Part shown: positions 49,745-58,568 of the stretch, one piece after another | Layout: each line of letters begins with the position of its first letter | Position numbering within the stretch: position 1 is the stretch's first letter | Source: Dyadobacter sp. SG02 | GTDB lineage: Bacteria > Bacteroidota > Bacteroidia > Cytophagales > Spirosomataceae | DNA: 64,000 bases | NCBI RefSeq assembly: GCF_900109045.1 | Contig: NZ_FNYL01000004.1 | Coordinates: 356,055-420,054, forward strand | Direction: 5' to 3' | Notes under the pieces: generated by a model | What the model was told of the DNA's origin: nothing | Seen by the model: the letters and a program-made list of their open reading frames with translations, nothing else | The model's database searches: none | Made by a program: the position numbers and the translations under genes

Positions 49745-51088
49745 ATGGCGATCATACAGCAAATCATCTTTATAGCCGCTCTCGGCGCGACGGCCTGGCT
49801 GATATTCCAGCGGGTCGGTATTATCGGTAAAACGATCCGGCTCGGGAAGGATGAGGACCGCACCGACCAGCCGGGCAAACGGTTGTCAATAATGCTGCGG
49901 GTCGCTTTCGGGCAGAAAAAGATGTTCGATCGCCCGCTGATCGGCTTCCTGCATTTCGCCGTTTATGCAGGGTTTATACTGATCAATATTGAAGTACTGG
50001 AAATCATACTGGACGGCATTTTGGGTACGCATCGGATATTTGCCGGCCCATTAGGCTCTTTTTACGGTGTTCTGATCGGCTTTTTTGAGCTGCTGGCATT
50101 AGGCGTACTCATTTCCTGCTCCATTTTCTTCATCCGGCGAAGCCTTCTGAAAGTGGAACGATTCCAGCCATCGCGCCACCGTGAAATGAACGGCTGGCCG
50201 CAGCTGGACGGCAAGCTGATCCTTGTTTTTGAAATCGTATTGATGCTGACGATCCTCAGCATGAACGCCGCCGACAGCGCACTACAAAACCTCGGCAGCG
50301 CGCATTACCCGCCCGCGGGCGATTTTCTGATCAGCCAGTGGATGAAACCACTCTTCGCAGGATGGAACGAGGGGGCATTAATCGCGTACGAGCGCATTGC
50401 GTGGTGGGTTCACATCATGGGTATTTTCGTTTTTGCCCTCTACCTCACTTATTCGAAGCATTTGCACATTGCCCTGGCGTTCCCGAATACCTATTTCTCC
50501 CGTCTGGAACCGAAGGGCGAAATGAAGAATATGCCCGAGATTACCCAGGAAGTAAAAATCATGCTGGGACTCGAAACACAAGCGGGCGATGCGGCAGTAC
50601 CGGAGCGGTTCGGTGCGAAGGATGTGGCGGATCTGAGCTGGAAAAATCTGATGGACGCATATTCGTGCACCGAATGCGGGCGATGCACAGCCGCTTGTCC
50701 GGCTAATATTACCGGTAAAAAATTGTCGCCGAGGAAGATCATGATGGACACGCGCGACAGGCTGGAAGATGTGGGGCGCAATATGTCAGCTAATAAGGGC
50801 GAATTTGTACCGGATAGCAAAAGCCTGCTTGGCGACTACATTCTGGAAGAAGAAATCCTCGCGTGTACCACGTGCAATGCGTGCGTGCAGGAGTGCCCGG
50901 TGTTGATTAACCCGCTCGATATTATCCTGCAATTGCGCAGGCATAAGGTCATGGACGAAGCGCATGCGCCGGGTTCATGGAATATGATGTTCCAGAACCT
51001 CGATACTAACCAGGCACCATGGAAATTTTCTCCCGGCGATCGGTTCAACTGGGTCCAGGGCCTGGAAAAGAATTCAACAGAGTCATAA
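49745..51088 (+). CDS. Membrane-anchored 4Fe-4S dicluster protein
   Basis: This 447-residue protein has about five membrane helices in residues 5-245, interrupted by loops and with His residues that could bind haem as in NarI-like subunits. A soluble domain follows with two 4Fe-4S sites, CTECGRCTAACP and CTTCNACVQECP. It pairs with the next gene, which has a CCG domain; together they resemble heterodisulfide reductase D/E or glycolate oxidase Fe-S subunits. The pair probably passes electrons between a cytosolic donor and the quinone pool. The partner and substrate are unknown. Spacing to the next gene is 13 bp. Confidence 0.88.
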   Translation: MAIIQQIIFIAALGATAWLIFQRVGIIGKTIRLGKDEDRTDQPGKRLSIMLRVAFGQKKMFDRPLIGFLHFAVYAGFILINIEVLEIILDGILGTHRIFAGPLGSFYGVLIGFFELLALGVLISCSIFFIRRSLLKVERFQPSRHREMNGWPQLDGKLILVFEIVLMLTILSMNAADSALQNLGSAHYPPAGDFLISQWMKPLFAGWNEGALIAYERIAWWVHIMGIFVFALYLTYSKHLHIALAFPNTYFSRLEPKGEMKNMPEITQEVKIMLGLETQAGDAAVPERFGAKDVADLSWKNLMDAYSCTECGRCTAACPANITGKKLSPRKIMMDTRDRLEDVGRNMSANKGEFVPDSKSLLGDYILEEEILACTTCNACVQECPVLINPLDIILQLRRHKVMDEAHAPGSWNMMFQNLDTNQAPWKFSPGDRFNWVQGLEKNSTES

Positions 51089-51101
51089 AAGCATTACAAA
51101 T

Positions 51102-51899
51102 ATGAGTGAGCTCGCATACCGGGTGCCTACCATGGCCGAAATGGCGGCGAATAACGAGACGCCCGAAGTTTTGTTCTGGGTAGGATGCGCCGGGTCGTTC
51201 GACGACCGGTACAAGAAGGTGACGGTCGCTTTTGTAAAAATACTCAACAGCGCCGGGGTGAAATTCGCGGTGCTTGGCACGGAGGAGAGCTGCACGGGCG
51301 ATCCCGCGCGCCGGGCGGGCAACGAGTTTACATTCCAGATGCTCGCGATGTCGAATATCCAGGTTTTGGATATGTATAATGTCAGGAAAATCGTCACGGC
51401 CTGCCCCCATTGTTTTAATACACTTAAAAACGAATACCCTGCATTGGGCGGAAATTATGAAGTACTGCATCATTCGGAATACCTTCAACAGCTGATCGAC
51501 GCGGGCCGCGTGCGTTTGCAGGGGGGCGAGGTATTTAAGGGAAAGAAAATCACTTTTCACGATTCGTGCTACCTTGGCCGGGCGAACGACGTGTACGAAG
51601 CGCCCAGGCATGTACTGGAAGCGCTGGATGCAGATCTGGTCGAGATGAAGCGCTGCCGCACCAAAGGCTTGTGTTGCGGCGCAGGCGGCGGACAAATGTT
51701 CAAAGAACCCGAGCCCGGCAAAAAAGACGTGAACATCGAGCGGATCGAAGAAGCCTTGCAGACGGGCGCCGATACGATTGCCGTGGCTTGCCCGTTTTGT
51801 ATGGTAATGATGACCGACGGCGTTAAAAACAAAGAAAAAGAGCAGTCGGTGAAAGTGTACGACCTTGCCGAGCTGATCGCGCAGGCAAAAGGTTTGTAA
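51102..51899 (+). CDS. CCG-domain Fe-S protein (HdrB/LutA type)
   Basis: This 265-residue soluble protein carries two cysteine-rich CCG domains: VGCAGSFDDRYKK and CPHCFNTLKNEYP, then FHDSCYLGRANDVYEAPR and GLCCGAGGGQMF. The CCG motif binds a noncubane 4Fe-4S cluster in HdrB. It starts MSELAYRVPTMAEM. It follows the dicluster protein by 13 bp, so the two form a complex. A role in lactate, glycolate or thiol-disulfide oxidation is possible, but not decided by the sequence. Confidence 0.88.
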   Translation: MSELAYRVPTMAEMAANNETPEVLFWVGCAGSFDDRYKKVTVAFVKILNSAGVKFAVLGTEESCTGDPARRAGNEFTFQMLAMSNIQVLDMYNVRKIVTACPHCFNTLKNEYPALGGNYEVLHHSEYLQQLIDAGRVRLQGGEVFKGKKITFHDSCYLGRANDVYEAPRHVLEALDADLVEMKRCRTKGLCCGAGGGQMFKEPEPGKKDVNIERIEEALQTGADTIAVACPFCMVMMTDGVKNKEKEQSVKVYDLAELIAQAKGL

Positions 51900-51989
51900 C
51901 CGGTTGTTGCGAGAACTAAGCCGCTAGCACGGTTGTTTTAAGGTACCAATACAGTAAACCGTTTCACCGGCAATTAACCCTTTTAAGTC

Positions 51990-52490
51990 ATGTACATCCC
52001 TTTTAGTGATATCGATTTTCAAGCCCGCGTCTGGGTTTATCAGGCCAACAGGGAGCTGACGCCTTCAGAAACAGGCATTATCACCGAAACGCTCAAAGCC
52101 TCCCTCGACACCTGGGAAGCGCACGGCAAACCACTCACCGCCTCAGGAAAAATATTCGAACACCGTTTCATCGTGATCGCCGTGGACGAACGCGACGAGT
52201 TGCCGAGCGGCTGCTCTATCGACAAATCGGTGCATTGGTTGCAGGAAATCGGGCAGCGGATGAACATCGATTTTTTCGACCGCTCGTTGGCTTACCTTGA
52301 TGACAATGGTCACGTGCAGACGATCCCGGTGCCGAAAATCAAGCAGGCGATCATTCAGGAAACGATTCAGCCTACGACTACGATTTTTGACAACCAGGTG
52401 GCCACGAAGGCCCAATGGATGAATGGATGGAAGACTTCCGCGTCCAATTCATGGCTGAACCGTTATTTTACGGAGCAAACCAGTTTATAA
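51990..52490 (+). CDS. Conserved Bacteroidota protein of unknown function
   Basis: This 166-residue protein starts MYIPFSDIDFQARVWVYQANR and contains SGKIFEHRFIVIAVDE and IDFFDRSLAYLDDNGHVQTIPVPKIKQAI. Homologues are often labelled 'ABC transporter ATPase', but no Walker A, signature or Walker B motif is present, so that name is wrong here. It is cytosolic. It lies between a Fe-S gene pair and gldH. The function is unknown. Confidence 0.8.
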   Translation: MYIPFSDIDFQARVWVYQANRELTPSETGIITETLKASLDTWEAHGKPLTASGKIFEHRFIVIAVDERDELPSGCSIDKSVHWLQEIGQRMNIDFFDRSLAYLDDNGHVQTIPVPKIKQAIIQETIQPTTTIFDNQVATKAQWMNGWKTSASNSWLNRYFTEQTSL

Positions 52491-52504
52491 AATCGATAAA
52501 CAGG

Positions 52505-52512
52505 TACTTTTG
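52505..52512 (+). promoter_or_regulatory. Candidate -7 box for gldH
   Basis: TACTTTTG matches TAnnTTTG, 24 bp before the gldH ATG at 52537. No -33 TTG is at the right distance. Confidence 0.4.
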
Positions 52513-52536
52513 CATTTCAACATATCAGAGTCTTTC

Positions 52537-53019
52537 ATGAAGTTCATCCGGCTGGCTGTCGTCGTATTTTTTGTATCCCTTTTATCAGGTTGTGATAAAA
52601 ATGTCGTCTACAAAGCCCACGAGGACATTGATGACGGACTCTGGTATATTAAAAATAAGCCTTCGTTCAAGGTCGAGATCACGGACACCACGCAGGCTTA
52701 CAATTTGTATTATGTTTTGAGAAATGCATTGCAATATCCTTACTACAACCTCTACATCACCCGCAACTTCGCCGGGCCGGACGGAAAAGTGATTTCCAAT
52801 ACACTGGAAGAAGTTTTTATTTCCAATGAAATCACAGGCAAACCATATGGCAACGGTCTGGGCGATTTATTCGACCATAAAATCCCTTTCCTGAAAAACT
52901 ACCGCTTCCCACGGTCAGGGACTTACACATTTACGATTTCACAATCCATGCGCCAGAACCCGCTGCCGTTTATCATCAGCGTGGGTGTCAGTGTGGAAAA
53001 AGTGGTTGTGAAAAAATAA
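52537..53019 (+). CDS. gldH: Gliding motility lipoprotein GldH
   Basis: The ATG giving MKFIRLAVVVFFVSLLSGCDK is used (160 residues), with lipobox LLSGC. The mature part matches GldH: VVYKAHEDIDDGLWYIKNKP, NLYITRNFAGPDGKV and KPYGNGLGDLFDHKIPFLKN. GldH is needed for gliding in Flavobacterium and is thought to act with the type IX secretion machinery at the outer side of the membrane. It stands with no other gld gene. A TAnnTTTG box lies upstream. Confidence 0.88.
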   Translation: MKFIRLAVVVFFVSLLSGCDKNVVYKAHEDIDDGLWYIKNKPSFKVEITDTTQAYNLYYVLRNALQYPYYNLYITRNFAGPDGKVISNTLEEVFISNEITGKPYGNGLGDLFDHKIPFLKNYRFPRSGTYTFTISQSMRQNPLPFIISVGVSVEKVVVKK

Positions 53020-53028
53020 CCAGGCGTT

Positions 53029-54246
53029 TTACACAGCCGGAGCGGGAGGAACGTCTCCTTCGGGCCTTTTCTTCGGCCTGTTGCGGTGCCGACGATAAGG
53101 TTTTTTCTTAAACTCCTTGACGGCAGCAGCCTGCTCTCTGGCCAGATCGGCCTTTTCTTCCGCTACTTCGTGTACAGGCTCGCCCAAGAGGAAACCGTAA
53201 GGTTCGAGGCTCGGGACACTGTCCATGATAACTTTCAGGATGGCGGTAACCGGCAGTGCGAGGATCAAACCGGAGAGGCCCCACAGCTGGCCGCCGAGGA
53301 ACAATGCCACAATGGCCGCTAATGGATTGACACTCACCTTCGAGCCTACAATGTGCGGTGTGATAAAATTGCCTTCCAGAAACTGCACAAAGCTCATTAC
53401 TCCTATCACCCCCAGCGCATACCAGGGCGAATCCATCGTGACAATGCTCAGCAAGGCGGGCAATATCGAGCCGATCAGGATGCCGATGTAGGGGATCAAT
53501 ATCAGGAAACCAGCCAGAAAACCGAAGAATATCGCATGCGGAACACCCAGGAACAGCAAACCAATGCTGTTGAGCACGCCTACGATCAGGATTACCAGGA
53601 ACAGGCCGGAGAGGTAGCTCTGGATTACCTCATAGATTTTTTTCAACAACACATTCAAATCCTCGTTCGGTACGCTGCGGATGGCTTTGTGGACAAACAT
53701 CCTGAAAAAATCGCGGTAGAGGAGAAAGAAGAATATGTAGAGCGGGATCAGTATAAATGTGGAAATAGCCCCGGTAGTGGTTACCAGCGTGTTGAGCAGC
53801 ACCGCGCGGCCTTCGCTCAATGCATTGATCAGGTACTTTTTGGCTTCGCTTACCTGCTGCGTACGGCTGATATTCAGGTAACGTTCGCCCATGGTGAGCG
53901 TCTCGTCGAGGATTGCCTCAGCTTTTTCGGTAATGCGCGGAAGCTCTTCGGCGAAGCTGCCTATTTGCATTGAAACGACGTAAACCAGGATTACAATCAC
54001 CGTAAATAATGCAAGAATGCTCAACAGAATGGCGCCTATCCGCGGTACTCTCCGCACTTCCAGCCATGCACATACGGGGTGCAGCAGGATTGCCAGCAAT
54101 ATCGAGAACGCCAGCGGGATGATCGTTTCGCGGAGGATGTAGAGAATATACACCGTCGCAATGAGCGCTACAAGCGAACTGGCTAGCTTTAAGTACACAG
54201 GGGTTTCCCTATCTTTGTCCGGAAGAGGACGCAACGTTGAATTCAT
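53029..54246 (-). CDS. AI-2E (PerM/TqsA) family transporter
   Basis: The ATG giving MNSTLRPLPDKDRETPVYL is used (405 residues). The protein has eight hydrophobic helices in the AI-2E exporter/PerM arrangement, with LSGLFLVILIVGVLNSIGLLFLG, AIFFGFLAGFLILIPYIGILIGS and GGQLWGLSGLILALPVTAILKVI. It ends in a long basic tail (KKPYRRHRNRPKKRPEG). Substrates vary in the family. Its start codon overlaps the divergent gene's start codon by 2 bp. Confidence 0.9.
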   Translation of the reverse strand: MNSTLRPLPDKDRETPVYLKLASSLVALIATVYILYILRETIIPLAFSILLAILLHPVCAWLEVRRVPRIGAILLSILALFTVIVILVYVVSMQIGSFAEELPRITEKAEAILDETLTMGERYLNISRTQQVSEAKKYLINALSEGRAVLLNTLVTTTGAISTFILIPLYIFFFLLYRDFFRMFVHKAIRSVPNEDLNVLLKKIYEVIQSYLSGLFLVILIVGVLNSIGLLFLGVPHAIFFGFLAGFLILIPYIGILIGSILPALLSIVTMDSPWYALGVIGVMSFVQFLEGNFITPHIVGSKVSVNPLAAIVALFLGGQLWGLSGLILALPVTAILKVIMDSVPSLEPYGFLLGEPVHEVAEEKADLAREQAAAVKEFKKKPYRRHRNRPKKRPEGDVPPAPAV

Positions 54247-55054
54247 GAACAAGTTGATATATCTGTGGTTAGCGGTCAAAACGGTGTTCTGTACCTGTCA
54301 GCCCGATCACAGAACCAATGATTTTAAGAAAGTTAAAGCACATTACAAAAATAGCAAAATTGGAAAGCTTCCGGCGGTGGCGTCGGAAAGTTCGGGACTG
54401 GCTAATGGAAAGCAGCCAGGTACGTTCTGGACGCACAACGACAGCGGGGGCAAACCGGAACTCTACCTGTTCGACCTTAGCGGCAAACTCCTCGATACAA
54501 AAGCCGTTCCCAACTCCAAAAATATCGATTGGGAAGACCTGACGCGGGACGATAAAGGCAATATTTACGTCGGCGATTTCGGGAATAACACTTCACACCG
54601 CAGTGCATTCGACATTTACCGTTTCGACCCGGAACGCAATGCCAGCGAACGCATTACCTTTCGCTACCAGCGCACTCCGCCCGATTGCGAGTCCTTTTTT
54701 TATCACCGGGGAAGTTTATATCTTTTTTCAAAAAACTGGGGCAAAGACAAATGGGTGAAAATGTACCGCCTGCCCGCGGAAACCGGCGACCATACCATCG
54801 CGGCTTCCGACAGCATCCGCATTAATGCACAGGTTACCTCGGCCGCCATCAGCCCGGACGGTAAAACATTCGCCCTGCTGACTTATGGGAAAGTACTGCT
54901 GTTCGAAACAGCCGGGGATAACATCGATTTCAGTAAACCAAAGGGCTGTTTCCGCTTTTCAAGGAAGCAAACAGAGGCCATTGCATTTTTGAACAATACC
55001 GATATGCTGATTACCAACGAGCAAGGTGGAGTCTATCGAACTACTTTTCGCTGA
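54245..55054 (+). CDS. Exported beta-propeller-like protein
   Basis: The ATG giving MNKLIYLWLAVKTVFCTCQPDHRTND is used (269 residues), with a signal peptide whose Cys in FCTCQ could be lipidated. The body has repeated strand motifs: GTFWTHNDSGGKPELYLFDLSGK, NIDWEDLTRDDKGNIYVGDFG and SAAISPDGKTFALLTYGKVLLF. These recall six-bladed propellers that bind sugar or metal. No catalytic motif stands out. Its ATG and that of the divergent AI-2E gene share the CATG at 54244-54247, so each promoter must lie in the other gene. Confidence 0.72.
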   Translation: MNKLIYLWLAVKTVFCTCQPDHRTNDFKKVKAHYKNSKIGKLPAVASESSGLANGKQPGTFWTHNDSGGKPELYLFDLSGKLLDTKAVPNSKNIDWEDLTRDDKGNIYVGDFGNNTSHRSAFDIYRFDPERNASERITFRYQRTPPDCESFFYHRGSLYLFSKNWGKDKWVKMYRLPAETGDHTIAASDSIRINAQVTSAAISPDGKTFALLTYGKVLLFETAGDNIDFSKPKGCFRFSRKQTEAIAFLNNTDMLITNEQGGVYRTTFR

Positions 55055-55080
55055 TGTTATGTTTGTGTTAACAATAGATT

Positions 55081-55099
55081 TGTTCATATAATGTGAACA
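55081..55099. promoter_or_regulatory. Dyad upstream of the PhoB-type regulator
   Basis: TGTTCA-TATAATG-TGAACA is a perfect 6-7-6 inverted repeat, 42 bp before the regulator ATG. It could be an operator, possibly autoregulatory. Confidence 0.45.
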
Positions 55100-55141
55100 T
55101 CACATCTGCTAATTTCGAATCGCGTTTTAACAAACAAAACA

Positions 55142-55852
55142 ATGAGCACTGCTAAATCTGCAAATTCGGCTCCGAAAGTACTGGTAGTTGACGACGATTC
55201 CGATATAGTTGAATTGCTGGAATATAATTTAACCAAGGAAGGCTATTCGGTATTAACTGCTTCCAACGGTAAGAAAGCCATCGACATTGCCAAGGCATTC
55301 GTGCCCGATCTCATCCTCCTCGATATCATGATGCCCCAACTCGACGGCATCGAAACTGGCAGAATCTTACGCCAGAACCCCGACATCAAAAACACCTACA
55401 TTCTCTTTCTGACGGCCCGTTCCGAGGAATATTCGGAAGTCGCCGCGTTTGAAGTGGGTGCCGACGACTATATTACCAAGCCTATCAAGCCGCGTGCATT
55501 GATGAGCCGTATCAACGCATTATTCCGCCGCGAAGCGCAAAAAGCGGAATCGGGTGATACGATCGAGATTCTTGACCTGTCGATCAACCGGAAGAACTAT
55601 ACGGTAACGCAAGGCGGTGAAAAATCGACTGTGTTGCCTAAGAAGGAATTTGAATTACTCTTCTTCCTGGCGCAAACGCCCAATAAGGTTTTCAGCCGCG
55701 ACGAACTCTTGCAAAAGATCTGGGGAGCCGATATTTATGTACTCGAAAGAACCGTTGACGTACACATCCGCAAGTTGCGCGAGAAGCTGGGCGACAGCTA
55801 TATCAAAACTTTGAAGGGCGTGGGCTATATGTTCAGCAACGAGCGGGAATAA
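55142..55852 (+). CDS. PhoB/OmpR-type response regulator
   Basis: This 236-residue regulator has a receiver with acidic cluster Asp17-19, phosphorylation site Asp61 in LILLDIMMPQLDG and Lys115 in DYITKPIKPRAL. The C-terminal winged-helix DNA-binding domain has NYTVTQGGEKSTVLPKKEFELL and ERTVDVHIRKLREKLGDSYIKTLKGVGYMF. No histidine kinase gene is adjacent on either side, so it is an orphan here. A 19-bp dyad lies upstream. Confidence 0.94.
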   Translation: MSTAKSANSAPKVLVVDDDSDIVELLEYNLTKEGYSVLTASNGKKAIDIAKAFVPDLILLDIMMPQLDGIETGRILRQNPDIKNTYILFLTARSEEYSEVAAFEVGADDYITKPIKPRALMSRINALFRREAQKAESGDTIEILDLSINRKNYTVTQGGEKSTVLPKKEFELLFFLAQTPNKVFSRDELLQKIWGADIYVLERTVDVHIRKLREKLGDSYIKTLKGVGYMFSNERE

Positions 55853-55855
55853 CCG

Positions 55856-58357
55856 TCACCGCTCGATATCTTCCAGCTTTTTGACCTCGGAATCCTCGTC
55901 TTTCGATTTATCCTTCTTTTTTCTCCGGAAGGCGAGCTTGATATTGACCTCTCCATTCTCATCGACAGCCCTCAGGAATATCTTCGAGCCCTCTTTCTTT
56001 TCGGGATTATTGGGATCCAGCACGTAAGTCGAGTCACGCTTTTTGAGGTTGCTGAGCGGGATTTGGATATTGATATCCGTTTTATTTCCAAAACTGTAAA
56101 TACCGTCGAGATAGAGCGTCAGCACATTGGATTCGATTTCCATGGGCGCGATTTCCACCTCCTGTCCGGTCAGCTTGAAATCGTTACGGATCGGCGCGAA
56201 TTTGACGCGTTCGAAGTTCCGCCTTTTGAAAATCAGCTTTTTCATTTTCATAAACGGCTCGAAATTAATGATATAGCCGTTCGTCAGATCAATCCTCAGC
56301 AAGCCTTTCATACTCGACGGCACCAGTTTCACATTGTTGTTCAGTGTTGATTCAAAATTAAAGTCGGTATTGAGAATGCCTTTCAGGTTCTGGTGAGTCA
56401 ATGTTTTTTGGCCAAAATCGTCGAAAGAGTAAAAAACGGAATGCACATCGGCATTCGCGATTTTTCCGCGGACAGCCATATGGGGCAATTTTCCCGAACC
56501 TGCATTATCCATTTCGCCCGATATCCTGACATTTCCGGCGCCAAATGCTTTTAGCGTGAAGTATTCGATGCGCACCGCGTTGTTGCTGATCGTGAACCGG
56601 CCTTTCACATCCCTGCCCGTAAAATGCCGGTACCGTAGCCTTCTCGCATCCAGTTTCGCCACAATCTCCATCTTATCGATAGCATTATCGAGCAATTCGG
56701 AGAGCCTGAGCGAGTTTTTGGGCTTGGGCCTACCATTGCCCCTCGCTGCGAGTAATGTTTCGAGCCAGTTGAGTTGCCAGTCGGGAATGTTAATATCCAC
56801 ATTAGCACGCAACGGCTTGGGCGAACCAAAGAGGTAAGGAATGAGGTCCAACAGCGTCCCGCGCACATGCAGCATATTCTGCCCATCGTAAAACCGGAGG
56901 TTAGGAAGTACCATCACTTTTTCATTGAATGTAAGATCGCCGTTGATTTTGCTGACCCTTACCTTTTGCGGGAGGTAGTCCATGGCAATGTTTTTAAGCG
57001 AAATCCTGCCGGATACTTTGCCATCAAAATTGTCTTTGGCGGGATTATAGAACTTTCTGAGATTCCCGCTGAAATGAAAGTCGATGCGCGCCGAGCCGTT
57101 TTTGAACCGGTAACGTCCGGGATCGAGCAATGCGCCCATATTGGTGGAATCGGCTTCGATGCGCCCGTCGATATCCGCCCGCGGGTTACGGAAGTTGTTG
57201 ACCACCAGCTTGAATGCGAATGGAATAGTCTCAAAAAAACCGGTGATTTTCGGCGCGATCAGCCTGGAATTGAATACGTCGGCCAGTTTGGTCGTGTCGG
57301 CGCGGTTGGTGAATGTGCCGGAAGCTTTCATTTTGCGCAAAACCCCTACCGGAAGGTTGTAGCGGAAAGTATCCGTTTCGAAATGCACGTCCACCTGCGG
57401 TTTGAGCCCTGGCCGGCCTAATATCCCAGCCACTTTGACCTGCGTATCCACATTCGTCTGGATGCCGATCGAATCGATCTGTTTTTGCAGCCGATCGTTC
57501 AGTAACGGTATTGCGTCTTTTACAGCAATACCTTTCGCTTCAAAATTGAGATGGAATACCTTAATAGTATCCGAAAAATCGAACACGCCGTTGATCCCTA
57601 TTTTGTTATGGGTGGCACTTTCGAGAATGGAAGGATAAATTTTCAGCTTTTTTTCCTCATCGTCATAACCAAAAGCCAATGCAAGCGTTGTTTCCTGATT
57701 TTTCAGAAAACTCCCTTTATCTACTTTGAATGTCAATCCATTGAACAGTACCTCGCCGGTGAGGGTGGCATTCGTGCTGGAGTCGGTGCGCTCGATGATA
57801 TTCGTAGCGTCGTGGAATAGCGCTCCATAATATTTCTCTTTCACCGAATCGGAATAGGCCATCGCGAAGTTTACGAAACGGACATTGCCGAGTTTCCCAA
57901 TAATATCGTCGGGGCTCTTTTTTTGCGACTTGTCTTTTTTCTGATCGCCGGTTTTGAAAATCGATGCATTGGAATAACCATCCTTCTGGACGAACATTTT
58001 GAGGCCGCCATCTTCGAGAACCAGGTTTTTGACCTGCACATCCCCTGAAAATATGCGTTGGAGATCGAGCGCGACGTGGATTCTGTCCGCTTGAAGAAAC
58101 GGTTTATGGTGAACGTTATAGAGGGTATCGGTCAGCTTTACGTTGTATAATGTAAAGTTCAGTCCAAATCCGCCGTAGAACGGCCTGAATTTAAAATCCC
58201 CTATTTCAAGATTGCCGTTAAGATTTTCATTGATCTGGTCCTGCGCCTTTCTGAATAACTTTTCCCTGTTTTTGTAAACCCAGAGTTCCACAGCCCCGAA
58301 GAGTACAGCGCCGACCAAAGCAACGATACCAATGATTTTTAAGGCTTTTTGAAACAT
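55856..58357 (-). CDS. AsmA-like large envelope protein
   Basis: This 833-residue protein has one N-terminal helix (residues 8-26), then a very long beta-rich region facing the periplasm. LNGNLEIGDFKFRPFYGGFGLNFTLYNVKL and the later YFTLKAFGAGNVRISGEMDN match AsmA-type repeats; ANADVHSVFYSFDDFGQ and GLLRIDLTNGYIINFEPF lie near the C-terminal domain. Such proteins share the lipid-channelling fold of TamB and AsmA and help move phospholipid to the outer membrane. The C-terminal 45 residues are charged (RRKKKDKSKDEDSEVK). It converges on the regulator gene with a 3-bp gap and is divergent from lysS. Confidence 0.85.
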   Translation of the reverse strand: MFQKALKIIGIVALVGAVLFGAVELWVYKNREKLFRKAQDQINENLNGNLEIGDFKFRPFYGGFGLNFTLYNVKLTDTLYNVHHKPFLQADRIHVALDLQRIFSGDVQVKNLVLEDGGLKMFVQKDGYSNASIFKTGDQKKDKSQKKSPDDIIGKLGNVRFVNFAMAYSDSVKEKYYGALFHDATNIIERTDSSTNATLTGEVLFNGLTFKVDKGSFLKNQETTLALAFGYDDEEKKLKIYPSILESATHNKIGINGVFDFSDTIKVFHLNFEAKGIAVKDAIPLLNDRLQKQIDSIGIQTNVDTQVKVAGILGRPGLKPQVDVHFETDTFRYNLPVGVLRKMKASGTFTNRADTTKLADVFNSRLIAPKITGFFETIPFAFKLVVNNFRNPRADIDGRIEADSTNMGALLDPGRYRFKNGSARIDFHFSGNLRKFYNPAKDNFDGKVSGRISLKNIAMDYLPQKVRVSKINGDLTFNEKVMVLPNLRFYDGQNMLHVRGTLLDLIPYLFGSPKPLRANVDINIPDWQLNWLETLLAARGNGRPKPKNSLRLSELLDNAIDKMEIVAKLDARRLRYRHFTGRDVKGRFTISNNAVRIEYFTLKAFGAGNVRISGEMDNAGSGKLPHMAVRGKIANADVHSVFYSFDDFGQKTLTHQNLKGILNTDFNFESTLNNNVKLVPSSMKGLLRIDLTNGYIINFEPFMKMKKLIFKRRNFERVKFAPIRNDFKLTGQEVEIAPMEIESNVLTLYLDGIYSFGNKTDINIQIPLSNLKKRDSTYVLDPNNPEKKEGSKIFLRAVDENGEVNIKLAFRRKKKDKSKDEDSEVKKLEDIER

Positions 58358-58511
58358 GAAACGAAGAGGTTTAGCGCTGTTGATGAAAGAGGAACAGTTC
58401 GCTCCGATCTACAATATAAGGAAGACATTAATAGCGTGCCAGAAATAATGTCTCACCGGCCGTTACAGTATCTTACCGGCCATGTTACTCGCTATTCAGG
58501 ACAAAATGTAC

Positions 58512-58519
58512 TAGTTTTG
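58512..58519 (+). promoter_or_regulatory. Candidate -7 box for lysS
   Basis: TAGTTTTG matches TAnnTTTG, 49 bp before the lysS ATG. No -33 element is at the right spacing. Confidence 0.35.
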
Positions 58520-58568
58520 CGCTCTCTTTTGGAATACCTGATTCCATTTACCAATCCATTGCTGTAAG

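Noticed and set aside
51990-52490. The label 'ABC transporter ATPase' often given to this family
   Set aside because: No Walker A, signature or Walker B motif is present in the 166 residues.
53353-53973. A 206-codon plus-strand frame inside the AI-2E family gene
   Set aside because: The minus strand encodes a clear multi-helix membrane protein; the plus frame is very rich in Gln, Asp and Arg, as expected from the opposite strand of hydrophobic codons.
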